Source: Trichobilharzia szidati (taxonomy: Eukaryota > Platyhelminthes > Trematoda > Strigeidida > Schistosomatidae). Taken from it: a DNA stretch of 64,000 nt. The notes below the pieces were generated by a model, which saw only the letters and a program-made list of their open reading frames with translations, did not search any database and was not told the origin of the DNA. This document shows, piece by piece, positions 1-11,936 of this stretch (positions are counted from its first letter, which is position 1; each line of letters begins with the position of its first letter). The translations under genes were made by a program, and so were the position numbers. The DNA lies in NCBI GenBank assembly GCA_944472155.2, contig OX235279.1, forward strand, positions 148,574,199 to 148,638,198. Reading direction: 5' to 3'.

Positions 1-612
1 AGACAGCTAATCTTTTCATGTCTTCCACTCTCAATGGCCAGGTCTCACAGCCATTAAGGAGGACGGAGCGGACTGATGAGCAGTACACACGCCCTTTGGT
101 CGATAGTCGGATATCGCGTCTACGCCAGAGACGGCGAAAACTGGCGAATGCGAACCTAGCCCTCTGTATTCGTGCTGAAATTTCGTCTGAGATCAACCCG
201 TTGGGGCTGATGGTACTTCCAAAGTAATTGAAGCGGTCAACGTGTTCTACCACTTCACTTCCTATTTCTAATCTAGGGGTCGATGAAGTCCAATCTTGCA
301 GCATCATCTTACATTTTACAGGGGCGAATCGCATGCCAAACATACGAAGATTGTTGCTCAGGGTGTTCAGTAGACTCTGCATTTTGTCAGAGTCCTCGCC
401 TAGAAGGACTATATCGTCCGCATATTCTAAGTCAACGAGATTATTCCCTGGTAGCAAGTCAATCCCTGAGTCGCTGAAGTGTGATAGGGTTAAGTCCATT
501 AGTACGTCTATGATGAAGTTGAATAGGAATGGGGATAGTAGGCATCCTTGACGGACGCCACTAGTCGTCACTACTCGTTTCAGAAAAAAGCTGCTTATAA
601 ACGAATGAATCA
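1..612 (-). mobile_element. RTE-like LINE reverse transcriptase, open frame running off left edge
   Basis: Read on the minus strand, an uninterrupted frame opens just after a stop near 614 and runs off the window at base 1, about 200 codons. It encodes the palm and thumb part of a non-LTR reverse transcriptase. The motif GVRQGCLLSP lies near 560-530, and the catalytic YADD box, in the context LEYADDIVLL, lies near 435-405. The RT thumb follows, with the late motif NGCETWPLR near 50-25. This order and wording fit RTE-type LINEs of flukes and nematodes. The part 5' of the GVRQG motif is missing or decayed. The family differs from the RTE copies at 24-27, 52-53 and 60-61 kb, which use FADD. The absence of stops suggests a young copy, but a single fragment cannot prove activity. 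Confidence 0.85.
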
Positions 613-3600
613 CTTTTCAAGACTGTCTACAGTACCTCCTCAAATGATATTGAACTAAATAACTTTAAATATAAAGTGTATACACGATTCCATTCCTATG
701 CTATTACTACACAAAGTAAAAGGATTGGCGTTGAATTCGGACTGCATTTATTCTGAATTTTAATGGTTTTATCAAATTTTTTGTTTTCCGAGAATATTAC
801 ATTTGGGATGCCAGGGGGAAAAACTGTAACTCTTCAGTATTCCTCGGCCTGTAACTTTGTAATTTATTTTTTCTCGTGTTTCACTCGTTGTTATTTGCTG
901 TTCACTAGTATTAATTCCTGAAACTCTAAATAAACACTGTGTTACACTGCATGGATTTTTAAGGTTATAAGTAGGGATATCGGTGCTCCCCTGACATAAA
1001 TGGCTGGTATTAACATAAACATAATTATCTTGCCATAAGATTGGCATTTTTATGGAAATATATTTCCTTTTCTATCTCTCGTAAAGCTGATCACAAGGAA
1101 TAAGTGTTAGTTTCAAGAATATAATTTATAACCTAACTAATACAGACGATTCTAACACCATTATCTTGACCCTGGTGAAGTCAAGATTTTGGAATGTCTT
1201 ATATTTAATACAAAACTCCATAATTCTTGTGTGGTACTCACACTTCAGTATTCTATGCAACCAACTTTTACTCTACCCAAACTTAAGGATTTTACTTTCA
1301 GTGTCCGTCAGTTTTACATAAGTAAAATATAATCATGGGAGAATAGTGTTTAAATGTGAAAATTGGAACCAAAAGAAAAAAGAAATATTTGTTTTATGAC
1401 ATAGATGAATTTGCGTTAACTACTAAGGAATGACAAGTAAATCAAAGCCGTTAGTATATAACGAAAAATCTATAACAATTATTTTCAGAAGCCTGCCGTG
1501 TATTGACTTAAAAGATAACAACCTTATCAGCTCTGAATGCTGAAGGTGCGTGGTTTTCAGAATTTTATACACTGAAAACGTTTGAAATGACAAGATGTTA
1601 GCTTTGAGTGTAAATTAAGAAATTACGAAAGTGGTTAACAGGTATAATCTAAGGAAAATAATTACTGGTACTCAAACTAAACGATCTTAAGCAGTCATAA
1701 GTGACAAACATGGTCTTGAAACTGATAAAATGTTCCACCTGCTGTTAAGCGTTAACAGAGCTTATACATAAAGTACACTTTATTACGAAAAATATAGCTT
1801 AAATAATTAATGTCATAAAATTTTATTTCGGTCAGATTAGTGCAGGCAATAATTACCATATAGTCCTAAAATGTGAAGTGCACTTGATTAAGCCTAAGCA
1901 GTTATTATCAATATCATAACGAGTACAATTCAGATTCTTTGTCAAAGTGGCTTTACTACTGGAAATGAAAGTGTTGTAGTGCACTTAGCGTCAAGTAGTC
2001 GTAGGAATACAACGGAATACAAAAGAGAAATGGACTACACTCATTAACATAGATTATGTGACATTTGATGCCAAATCGTGGAGACTGAATTTTACCTTGT
2101 TAAACCAGGAGATAAAAGTGGAATTTGAAAAAAATTTCCTTTAAGTTCCGACTGATTGAAATATAATAAAAAACGTGATCCGACAAAATTATCCAACATT
2201 TAATATTATTTTACCACCAAAAATTCACAGAAACTCTAAAATTAGGACAATGGATATCGAAAATGCCAAAAATAATTAACGCATAGGTATTATATCATAA
2301 TTTGTCTAAGGTTAACTAACCAATGAATCAGGAACTTGCTCACTGGAGAACTCCTTATTGTCTCCTGTTACAGTAAGTTCATAAACTTCCAAGACATCTG
2401 AAATATAAAACCTATGAGTCTAAGTGATCTAACCCATAAGAGATGAGAACAGTTGGCTTTGCAATGTGTTTATTAGTTTTTCGACGGCATTTCGGAAAGA
2501 TTTATCATTATTACCCTGGAGATCATATTTGTAATTTGAAAGGATATGAAGTGCTCGACTACAGTCTTAAGAATTATTAGACGTAGCACGAAAGTGAGAA
2601 ACTACCTTTCCTGACTGGCATTTTGACTTCACGCCATAGAGAATGTAAATAACAATTCTCACATTTAAGCAGATTAACAAAACACTCGTAAAATAACTTG
2701 ACATGATCATTTACTCGTGTTTATTTCAAGGGCCATGAACTTATCGTATAAATAATATACGTGCGACTGAACTATCATGTGGAATACATACAAATAAAGC
2801 GTTTTTGATTAGGTTGTATAAACCTCATTGTGGGATTACCAGTTAGTCCAGGTGGCTATCCAGAAGTTGTCTCTCTAAGATGAATCGAAACTATGTGCGG
2901 TGCTGATAAGCTCAGCTGCAAAAGAGAGAAGTGGCGTTCAAAAATCATTTGGATCTGGTCACAAACACTAGAGTTTGATGTGAGTCGTGTCCGGCTATTC
3001 AAATCTGTATATCAGTAAATATGGCATCATGCGTCTATGCCTGCCATCTGATTTCTGTGAACTGATTTCTCATGGCCCTTCTTATCTTACATTATTTGCA
3101 TAGAAGGTTGTTCAAAAACCCAAATTATTGCAGCAAATATCAGTGAAACCCAAGAATAACAGAGGACCTGGAACCACTCCTTGCAATATCACCGCTTCCT
3201 ACGTTTTCTATGATGTAACCCTTAGAAACATTATTCACCTTCTAATAGAATCTTATCCAAAATGGAGATAGATAACTGTTTCCTGTTAAGTAAACATTTG
3301 GGAGCTAAACTTTATGAGATACAGATGCAAAGGCACTTCTCAGACCTGAATATAACATATGGACTTGTAATTTATTGACACGTATACTTTTAGGCGTTAG
3401 GTTAGTAGAGCATCTCCAATCTATCTTGAAACTATGATTGGCTGTAACCATGACGTACTTTTATCCATATGCTACCTAATGTCACAACACAGCATATTCT
3501 ACAAAACTCCATGCTGATAGCACTGGAGCTAGAGATCTATTGCACCGATAAATTGGTCCATTACCCTCTCTTTAAAAAAAGGTGACAGAATAGTCCACTT

Positions 3601-4564
3601 CCGACCTACCGATATCTGAAACCCATTCAATTGGGGCTCAAACAGTTGGTTTATTGTGATGTGCAGAGCTTCCATGTGTTACGTTGCTATATTCCAATAA
3701 ATTCTGCATATTGCCTGGCCCTAAAAACACCTTGGAAAGGAATGTAGGCCAGCAGAAAAACGATTCGGAGTAGTCCAAGACATATAACTTAGTGGGCTTC
3801 TAGATTGCTTGTCTACATTGGGAGGTTTGGCCTGAACATTAAATGAGCGAGACATATATAACACTCCGTATTTCCATGTCTACTCGTGTGGCTGCCTACA
3901 TATCAGTGATCTATTACCTTAGGACAAAAACCGATAAGCAGGATATTGCACTGAAAATTTTTTTAAATGAATTTTCATTTGGCGAAGAGTGACGACTTAT
4001 CAAGGGGTGCTTATCCGCTTGACCAAACTAATGAGTGCGTCTGAATAATATCCCAATAAGTTTATAGTCCAAAGTTATGGACGGTTTGTGAATCACCTTG
4101 AATGCCTCGTTACAATTCAAAAGCAGCTATAAGGAATCGATGAAATTTCACTAACTTCGGCTATCTACCTTATGCGGTTTTTGAAAAACGACACATGATG
4201 AAGACAGGTGCCAGAAATTCTTTCGGTGTTGGGCCATATTATACCTCCTCAGGAGTTAGTGGTCTAGGCGATTGTGCTTAACCTTCACTTTCGCACTTGA
4301 AAATACCTGTAGGATCACTGAAACAGTAAAATAAGTGGAAGCACCTATCAATGTCGCAAGCATATACATGTGGCTATGGAAAATCAACAAAGGTTGAATA
4401 ATACATAAGGTAGGTGGTCAGAGAAATTGGTTAGTTTGACAAAATCTCAGCCATTTCGCCTCAAGTGGGCAATTTTTTCATTAGCGCTGACTGGATCGGG
4501 TGAGTATTAGGGCTATCACAATGTATTTTCAATCATGGCATAGTTTATCATGTCCATGGCTAAA
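613..4564. other. AT-rich intergenic stretch, no gene recognised
   Basis: I see no convincing exon, RNA gene or well-preserved repeat here on either strand. The only protein-like trace is the decayed RT remnant listed separately near 3.56 kb. Short open frames such as 772-1047 (minus) have no recognisable composition or motif. Confidence 0.5.
3541..3620 (+). pseudogene. Decayed non-LTR reverse transcriptase trace
   Basis: With one base removed from a run of seven A, the plus strand reads PLFKKGDR followed by FRPTDI. This resembles the N-terminal RT signature of CR1/jockey-type LINEs (FKKGD followed by YRPISL). A stop follows immediately. No other part of the domain is legible, so this may be chance or a very old insertion. 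Confidence 0.3.
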
Positions 4565-4790
4565 GGGTAGCACAGTGGTTGGGATGCTTGTCAACCATGC
4601 ACTTGGTCGGGAGTTCGATTCCCGGCCGACGCACCCCTTAACCTCGCTAAGCCAGAAATCATGCTGATGAAGAGGAAAGGCTGTGCATGAGGCAAGCAAC
4701 CCCATACTGTAAAAATAAACACTGCTAAAGAAACTTCAAGCCTCTAGCTTGAAGCTATGTTCCGCTGGGAACGTGAAGGAGTAAAAAAAT
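4565..4790 (+). mobile_element. SINE family A (tRNA-headed), copy at 4.6 kb
   Basis: A tRNA-like head has an A-box-like block at the start and a B-box-like GAGTTCGATTCCC. It is followed by the family body (CTCGCTAAGCCAGAAAT, then AACCCCATACTGTAAAAATAAACACTGC) and a 3' end resembling GCTTGAAG..TATGTTCCGCTGGGAACGTGAAGGA, then an A-rich tail. The head cannot be a functional tRNA gene because the same cassette recurs with the same non-tRNA body elsewhere in the window. Confidence 0.85.
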
Positions 4791-7700
4791 GGTTAAAGAG
4801 GCGTGAGAACATCATCTGTTGCTGGCAGCGGGCAGAGGATTCTTCCGAAAGGTTCATGAGTGCTGTCAAAAAATTTACACAGATTTATGCATAACCAATT
4901 GCCCATAAATCTGTGTCAAAAAGGTATGTGGCGCAAGTCTGCGATGAAATTCTGGGTTAGATGTAGCGAATTAGAGGTAATCGGAGATTCAATTTCCAAT
5001 TCACCTTGAAAAGGAATCAGTTGCATTTAAAAAGAAAGAAAGCTATTGGTTTATTCTTCTTTCTCCTGTATTACCTCTCCTTAATATGTACTCAGGCAGA
5101 AGTCAAAATTATGTTTATCCTCATTCGGCTCTATAGCTCTGTACATATGTTTAAATTAAGGGATAAAAATGCTTTTGAGCATACTGCTGTCTTTTAGATA
5201 ATTTCGACGTCAACTGAGAGGATCAGGGACTGTCAGTTACGCTGCCTGGAATTATTGATATTTTCGGAAGATGACTATTCAGGCACCCAGAACACTTGTT
5301 TGGTGCTAATAACCAACTGAATTTTAGTGTGGTTGATAATAAAGAAGAGCCTGCAGCTTTGAGGATTTATTTCTCAACTAGCAGATAAACTATGTAGACA
5401 AGCTCAATATACAGCAATTTAATCATCAAGTTCACAGCTGGTATATATGAATAAACTGAGAAAATTTTGAAAATAAAAGTAAATATGTAATGTACGTCAA
5501 TGCTGCTGATTCGATTGCTGTGGTCTTCTGTTAGCCAGCAGAAGTTAAAGCGTGGCAGGGATTATGACCTCCGGTGAGAACGAAACCAGTTCGTATATTG
5601 AAGATCATGGACATTCCTGCAATGTAAACCAAAATTGGTAATCCAGATGTTACGATCAATAGCATTACGCAGTTGATAATCTCTTTTACATATCGCGAAC
5701 GTAGGCTAAGCTATTATTTCATGATCAGCCGCGAGAATTTTGCAGGGACAAAAATTCGTACGAACAAACATAAAGCCGAAAAAACTTTAGGTGATTTTTT
5801 AACTGCATCTTTCACTCATTTTTCTTATATTTTATAGCTTTGATAACTGATACGGCCCCAGGGATACCCGTCAAATAACGTTTAAAACTAAGCTGTCGCA
5901 CCCATAATTGTGCTGTAGTAGATACAGTAGCCATTGAGAACCAAGTTTTGGTCAGTAAAGGAAGCTTCGCTGTCTGAAACACCGGTTCCGGACTTTGTCC
6001 ACGCTTTCAGCAATCCACGTTACATTTCGGCAATTGATACCAAATTAATGCAACACCCCAACTCGTATACACCTTACTTAAACTGACCGTGCACATCAAC
6101 AATCCAGGAAGAATAATAAAGAAAATCTTACCGAGTATCAAGCGCAACACTTGTCGGTCTTTATTTTCAAAAAGGAACTTATAAGTGTAATGCGTACATT
6201 ACACAAGTTAATGCAGTACGAAGACAGCGATATAGCATTATCTGCGGCTCTTGAATGAGGATTGCGATAACTATCATCAGGCTGAAATGCCAACAACTTT
6301 TTGAATGATTACAACATTCAGATCAGTACAGCTCTATCTGCTTCAGAGCAAAGGGTTATCTGACCACGTCATACAAAATCGTGCATAGGCTACATTGCCA
6401 CTAAAGTACACGTCGATGTATCCCTAACGGAAATGCTGGTCACTGAGCTATGACAAAGGTGAGAGCTAAAGCCCTTACCCTCAGGTTCACTACCCATAGA
6501 ATTTACTGCCCACCACAACACCAATCTGGAGTTTCAGGAAGAGGCTAGATAATCGAGCCACAACAGTGAATTTGAGTACCGCTACAGATAAAGCAGATTA
6601 GCTTTTGGGGACTGTGCTAAAATTGCAAATATCCTGTTCATCCAAACTTATCTTTACGCAATTCAATAAATTATTGTATATTTAGACACTATTTCTATCT
6701 ATTTCTCTTATCCTTCACTTCCTATATATGTGTGTCCACTGTCTCTTTACTTTTCATATATTCAATATTCTCATCTATTTTTAGTGTACTCACCCTCTAG
6801 ATCTCAACCCTTCAGAATAATATCCTTTTCTCTAAAGGGTTTGTCAACCTAGTGGAATATTACATAGGTGTGCAAGTCATAGCAACGCCACTAACCTGCA
6901 ACAAATCCTGTATTCTTCCTGAATAAACTAATGTGACTTCCTCAATTTCGTTTGACAAGTCTACAGCAGTCAGGACAATTGACTTTAATTGAAAATCACA
7001 GAAATTCGAAGACTGACTCTGGGTTACGAATTATTACCTACTAGCCCTAACCACTAAACACTTTAGAATACCGGAAAATTTTACCAGTGGTGCTTTCCTG
7101 TTATGAAACTATAAGATTAATTTTTCCATGTTTCGAAGTCAAGATGGAGACTTCATGACACAGTTATGTCAAGGTATGCTGGAAGTGTTTTTCTAACGAA
7201 ACTGCTGAATATGACTCAAGACTCATATCTGCTCCTTAAAAGGTGGCACTACCGTAAAAGGAAGTATGTCAGTATACTTTTTGTCTTTATTTATGACACT
7301 GCTTCTCTTCCAGGCTATCTAATATCCACAGGAGCTTGTACTTCTCGGAATCTACTGCACTGAGGTTTGTAAGTCAGTGGTGGAGTTATCATTATGCATA
7401 TTACGACATTTCTGAAAACTGAAATCTATTCATTGAAAACTGAAATAACCTTGAAATTTTCACATTGGCCAATCAAGAGAAGAGTACATAGAGCGCAGAT
7501 CGAACTGGTCGTAATTGCATGATTTGGTTGGTTGATTATTATTCTTTCTCTCTTACATTGCATTTGAATTCGAGACAGTTTTTCTTTTAAATTTTAGTGC
7601 ATTTGTGCAGTAGTTATCCTTCTCCACGGTTGAAGTGATATAACTATGTATGTTTGACGTTAAAATATAAATAAATACCTCATTTTGAATAATTCGACAA

Positions 7701-8389
7701 TGCTGTAATACGATTTGTTTTTGTTGTTCCGTAAGTGTTTTGCGATACTAATATAATCGGTTGGTACGATAGATTTCTCTCGTCTAGTACTTTATGCTAA
7801 ATTTATATAGGGCTATAAATGCTCTAAAGCACCCAGCTACCATTGACTTTGTGCGCACTGCAGAACTTTGAGGCAGACTTCGTGCACCCTAAGAAAATGT
7901 TAGCTGGGCATACAGTCGAATTATATCAGTATGCATTCATTTTTATAATGGATGCTAATGTTCAACTATCTAACGAAACCCTTACTTATCTTGTGAAAAT
8001 ATCTGTTTTGTATTCCGTTGTACATGTAACCTATCTGGGCAGCTCGTGAAATGTTACGTTATTGAAGATATAAAGCTCAGTAAAATGTTAACAGTGATAA
8101 GTGTGTAGTATGTAGAAGGATAGGATTAGTTGCTACAGTGCTGTATATGTGAAATCAGACGGACTTAAGCATATCAACATAAAACAAGTGATTTAAATTA
8201 TTCAAATTGAGAGATGCAGGTCAGATCTTATATCACTTTAGTCTGGTTGGCGTAATCCAGTTTCATTTTCTGCAAATGAAATAATTCTCTTACCGGGTAG
8301 GGTAGGAGATTCCCGAAGTAGCTAATTGGCTGGTTATTGAAAACGTTCTGAGGAGCAAAAATCCTGGAATAATATCCTGAGAATTTGTC
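4791..8389. other. AT-rich intergenic stretch with one hairpin
   Basis: No gene or family repeat is recognised apart from the hairpin at 4868-4917. The open frames at 5006-5197, 7166-7363 and 7843-8049 show no domain, signal or splice logic that I can support. Confidence 0.5.
4868..4917. repeat. Short inverted repeat (hairpin)
   Basis: The 13-base arms ACACAGATTTATG and CATAAATCTGTGT are perfect inverses around a loop of about 15 bases. It lies just downstream of the SINE at 4.6 kb. No terminator function is implied in this eukaryotic context. Confidence 0.7.
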
Positions 8390-9056
8390 CTAGTCTACTA
8401 CTAGAAGGCTCTTGTTGCCTATGTTAATCCTCGCGATATATATCTTTGCAGAGATCCAGTTTCTCTTTGAAAGCGTTCACTGATGGAGCCCATACTACTG
8501 AATCAGGTAAGGAGTTCCAGTCGTTGACCACTCTGCGAGAGAATCTAAGCTCCAGACGTATTTTATTTGACCTTGGTTTGAGCACCTTCTTATGGTGACC
8601 TCGTAAATGTATCAGACGGAGAGAAAAGGTTTGAAAGGTCAATCCCTAAATCACCCTTGAATGTACGATAAGCCAAAATTAAGTCGCCTCTCCTCCTTCG
8701 GTATGATAATGGGAAGAGATTTAAATGCTCCATCCTCATATCATAAGAAAGGTGTAAGATACCACTAACTAATTTCGTTCCTAACCTCTGTACTCTTTCC
8801 AGGATATGCGCCTCCTTTTTGAAGCATGAACTCGCCGCTTGTATGCAGTACTCTAGATGAGGTCTGACATATGTCGCATGTCTGCATATGTTGCAAGTAC
8901 AGTTCCCTGAGGTACTCCACTTAGTACTGCTTCCCATCTTGACAGTACACCATTAACCCTTACCTTCTGCCTCCTATCCATCAGGTAGTCACTAAACCAC
9001 ACACATAAGCGTTGGTCTAATCCATAAAGTATGTCACTGCCAGGTAGTATAATGCG
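8390..9056 (-). mobile_element. CR1-like LINE 3' fragment with internal deletion (copy 1)
   Basis: The minus strand from about 9056 encodes WFSDYLMDRRQKVRVNG and then the RT motif SGVPQGTVL, typical of CR1/jockey-clade LINEs. It then jumps straight to YVRPHLEYCIQAAS and the C-terminal tail with VVNDWNSLPDSVV. The RT segment between these motifs, including the catalytic aspartates, is missing, so the copy is dead. Two overlapping frames carry the C-terminal part, which shows a frameshift near 8.6 kb. Confidence 0.85.
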
Positions 9057-9134
9057 AAAATCAGGTTATAACTGTAAATGGGTAGTACCAATTGGATATT
9101 GCTGATTCAGATTTGATTTCACATTTGTTGATTG
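9057..9134. other. Spacer between CR1-like copies
   Basis: Short unassigned sequence separating two same-orientation CR1-like fragments. Confidence 0.4.
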
Positions 9135-9411
9135 AAGTTAGAAGGCTTGAAGCCTATGTTAATCTTTTTCTAGTAAATTTCTGCTCTTGCCCGAACCCAT
9201 CTTGAATGAGTCAATTGAGGTCACTGACACCACTTCTTCTGGAAGTCGGTTCCAGGAGTTTATGACTCGGTGTGAGAACCAGTACTCCACAGCAATATAG
9301 TTTCTCCTTGGCTTTTGAACTCTCCTTTCATGTCCTCTAAGGTGTTCCGACTACCTGGTGGGAAGGAAAAGAGAGAGTAGATCAGGTCCGTAGTCATAAT
9401 TAAAATTTTAA

Positions 9412-9916
9412 ACATTGTAATTAAATTAATTGGTGGATCGGGACTAGCAGTGGAATCCACCCAAGCTTACTATGATGCTGAATTAAATCTCACTAATTCC
9501 GAACTAACTCTAACATTCTATATTGAGTAAGTTCTGAAACTGTTCTAAAATGGTTTGATTAGGCTCACAGACTAGAACTCACTCCTGGTTTTCAGCATGA
9601 CTGGCACTAATTCAGCACCCTATTCATTTTCTAGGTATTTTCAGAAGTAGCTCAGGACCTACTGGGTTTGAGAATCAGCGTTGTTTCAGCCCTCTCAGCC
9701 CAGATTCAGTACTGACTAGCATTATTTCAAAACAAAAAAACTTAATTCAGCACATAGTGGGTTCAATTTAGGTAGATATAATATTCATTTACCATAAAAA
9801 GCCATTATCGACGTGTAGTTCAGAATTAGCTTAGAATTATTGTAAGCTTGGGCAGGATGCGCATTTGGTTGTATTTGGGACTCATCGTCTGGATTTACCT
9901 ACATTGTAATTAAATT
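9412..9916 (-). mobile_element. 5'-truncated hammerhead (Sm-alpha-like) element with 16-bp target duplication
   Basis: The 16-base word ACATTGTAATTAAATT occurs perfectly at 9412-9427 and 9901-9916, the signature of a retrotransposed insertion. Ignoring the inner element at 9460-9852, the inserted minus-strand sequence is about 80 bases. It reads CCAGACGATGAGTCCCAAAT ... GCGCATCCTG then GGATTCCACTGCTAG, collinear with the hammerhead region of the schistosome Sm-alpha family. The catalytic CTGATGA box is changed to ACGATGA and GAAA to CAAA, so it should be inactive. Only the hammerhead and tail remain, as expected from 5' truncation. Confidence 0.75.
9460..9852. mobile_element. 393-bp element with CCCAAGCTTA terminal inverted repeats
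   Basis: The ends CCCAAGCTTA (9460-9469) and TAAGCTTGGG (9843-9852) are perfect 10-base inverted repeats. Removing the segment restores continuity of the surrounding hammerhead motif (GGAATCCA joined to GGATGCGC), with the dinucleotide CA duplicated at the edges. No coding capacity is visible; the word TAATTCAGCA recurs inside. I cannot assign a transposon superfamily. Confidence 0.6.
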
Positions 9917-10345
9917 TCCTCGCTGCCTACGGTATGGTAGGGAGAAGAGATTTAAACTGTCTAGTTTTTCCTCGTATGATAAATTAGTCACGCCAAGAAT
10001 CATACGTGTTACCTTGCATTGAACAGTTTCTAGAATATGTGAGTCCCCTTTAAGACAAGGACTGGCTGCCTGGATACAGTTTTCCAGTATTGATCTCGCC
10101 AGAGATGTAAATAAGGTGAGCATATCTGTGGGGATGCTACTAAAGGCTCTGCGATTCACCCATAAGGATCTGAAACTACTTACAGCCACCGCACCACAAT
10201 ATGTTGTAGTTTTTTAAGTCGTGACTTACTAAGACACCTAAATCCAAATGAGTCTGGAATGATGAGATTGTTATTCCCTCTAGTTTGTAGGAGCTGATGC
10301 TTCTGTTTCCAATACATGGTTGCGCATTTCGCTATGTTGATCGGG

Positions 10346-10372
10346 AGCATCCAAGTAGCCTTTAAGAGGGCT
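10346..10372 (-). promoter_or_regulatory. Histone mRNA 3' stem-loop remnant
   Basis: Downstream of the H2B pseudogene stop, the minus strand reads AGCCCTCTTAAAGGCT, able to form a stem of about six base pairs with one mismatch around a CTTA loop. This matches the layout of replication-dependent histone mRNA 3' ends. It supports derivation from a histone gene or transcript and is presumably non-functional here. Confidence 0.5.
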
Positions 10373-10404
10373 GTGGTAGCGTCCCCTACTTTGGGTGGGA
10401 TGTT

Positions 10405-10935
10405 TTACTTCGAGCCACTGTACTTCGTGACAGCCTTTGTTCTTCCTGACGGCGTCGGTGGTACAGTGGTTAGGACTCTCGCCGACCATGCACATGGTCC
10501 GGGGTTCGATCCCCTGCCGGCGCACACCCGATATCTATGGTCGGCCTGAATTCGGGCTACCGATATCCATGCTGAAAATTCCATACTTGTACTGAAAATA
10601 CGGTGTGGAATCAAGCTGTAAATCAAAATAAATAAATAAATAAATAAAAACATAGCAAGCTCACCAGGCAACAAGAGACGGGCAGCTGTCTGAACCTCGC
10701 GGCTTGAGATGGTGGACTTCTTATTGTGGTGAGACAACCTGCTTGCCTCAGCTGCAATGCGTCATTGACGAAGTAGTTCATTATTGACATGGCTTTAGAT
10801 TATATACGTGTCAGGGTGGACTTGATGGAGGACTTTGTAGGTGTAGATAGCACAGCTCTCCTTCTTCTTGTCAACCTTCGGCAATTTAGCCTTGGATGCC
10901 TTCGCAGCTCTGTCAGATACAACTTTCGGTGGCAT
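10405..10935 (-). pseudogene. Histone H2B retropseudogene, interrupted by a SINE
   Basis: On the minus strand, an ATG at 10935 opens a recognisable H2B: MPPKVVSDRAAKASKAK, then [39 protein letters not shown] and [13 protein letters not shown] of about 200 bases interrupts it, and it ends with [11 protein letters not shown] and a stop at 10405-10407. It is broken three ways: an in-frame stop after HPDT, a deletion of about 10 bases after FVND that shifts the frame, and the SINE. There are no introns, as expected for histone genes, so gene decay and retroposition are hard to separate. The abrupt junction with the CR1-like LINE favours insertion. A histone-type stem-loop remnant (AGCCCTCTTAAAGGCT) lies just 3'. 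Confidence 0.9.
10450..10650 (+). mobile_element. SINE family A' (same tRNA-like head, different tail), copy 1
   Basis: The head GCGTCGGTGG..CAGTGGTTAGGACTCTCGCC plus the B-box-like GGGTTCGATCCCC is nearly the same as SINE family A. The body differs (GATATC..GGTCGG..GGGCTACCGATATC). The 3' part reads ATGCTGAAAATTCCAT then GGAATCAAGC, ending in (AAAT)n. The tail resembles the 3' end of the jockey/CR1-like LINE at 32.5, 38.6 and 62.1 kb. It is inserted within the H2B pseudogene. Confidence 0.85.
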
Positions 10936-11936
10936 AAGCGTAGAGAGACACTGATGTCCCATTTATATTAAAATGGTACTTTATTTACCGCTTATGTATT
11001 TAGACCGTTGTTCTAGTTCACTACAGTTTTCTTTAGACTTTCTCTGTGTAATTTTGAGTTTGGCAACTTTAATCAAATTGGTGTTTAAAGTGTATCCTCC
11101 AACATTTGGTGTAGCCATGGCTTATGTTTCCCTAGTGGTTAGTTTATCTTTCACCATGCACCAACATTTCGTTGGCATAGTGTATATACTGAAACCAATC
11201 ATCTGCATGGAGCCACTTTTTTAAACGAACTATTTACGTTAATTGTGTGACATTTTTAGAAGCACAGTTATTCCGAGTAGTTAGTATGTATTATCTTGCT
11301 TGCTAATAAGTAATTAGATTCTCAGTTTATGAGCAGTTCGGATCATGTCAATACGTTCCAGATTTCGCTCCTCGCAGTGTCTTTGGGTTGATTTGTCTCG
11401 GCTCTCTACGTTAAACCATCGGGTCATTAGTTCAGACCACTACCTATCGAGGTTCGGGAATTCAGGCATTATCTCTATCCCTCATACAGCTGGCTCGTTG
11501 CCAGCTGCATGTAACTGCAGGTGATTGCTCAGTGACATTTCTTGGTTTTCTTCATTGATCTCAAGATACACTTTAGAGTTCTTTTCAATCCTCAAGTCTA
11601 ATGAAAATATGCTAGATTTTTACATGTTTCATTACTCAAAATCACATTTTGCTGTAATTTCTGAATAGAACTATGTTGTGATACTACCACTCGCAGTGAC
11701 AGTATAAACAGATGAATTCTTCACTAAGATTAAAGGTCGAAATTCAGATGTCATCAGTGATTAGATCAGCAGTCGCTATGCAATAAATATTTGATATTTT
11801 CAATGGTTCTTTAGATAAAATTGGTCATTTGTGTAGATACGATCGTATTTCGAGTCTTATTTAATTGTTCTTTCTCATATACTTTGAATTTTTTGATCAA
11901 GAATAAGTTTGATTGTTTGAGTAGTCGAAGAGCAGG
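10936..11936. other. 5' flank of the TMEM63 gene
   Basis: No promoter element, spliced-leader acceptor or 5' UTR exon can be named with confidence. The frame at 10973-11224 encodes hydrophobic residues but has no family signature. A weak palindrome (CAGCTGG..CCAGCTG) lies near 11.5 kb. Confidence 0.4.

Larger units (their letters stand above)
9135..10355 (-). mobile_element. CR1-like LINE 3' fragment (copy 2), split by a nested insertion
   Basis: On the minus strand the copy starts near 10355 with RT palm and thumb sequence such as NIAKCATM and GVLVSHDLK. It then encodes a CIQAAS..LKGDSHILE segment matching copy 1, and the C-terminal NSWNRLPEEVV region near 9.25 kb. It is interrupted at 9428-9900 by a hammerhead-bearing insertion. 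Its 5' end abuts the histone H2B retropseudogene. Stops and frameshifts make it non-coding. Confidence 0.8.

Noticed and set aside
10405..10935. Functional histone H2B gene
   Set aside because: In-frame stop, frameshift deletion and a SINE insertion destroy the frame.
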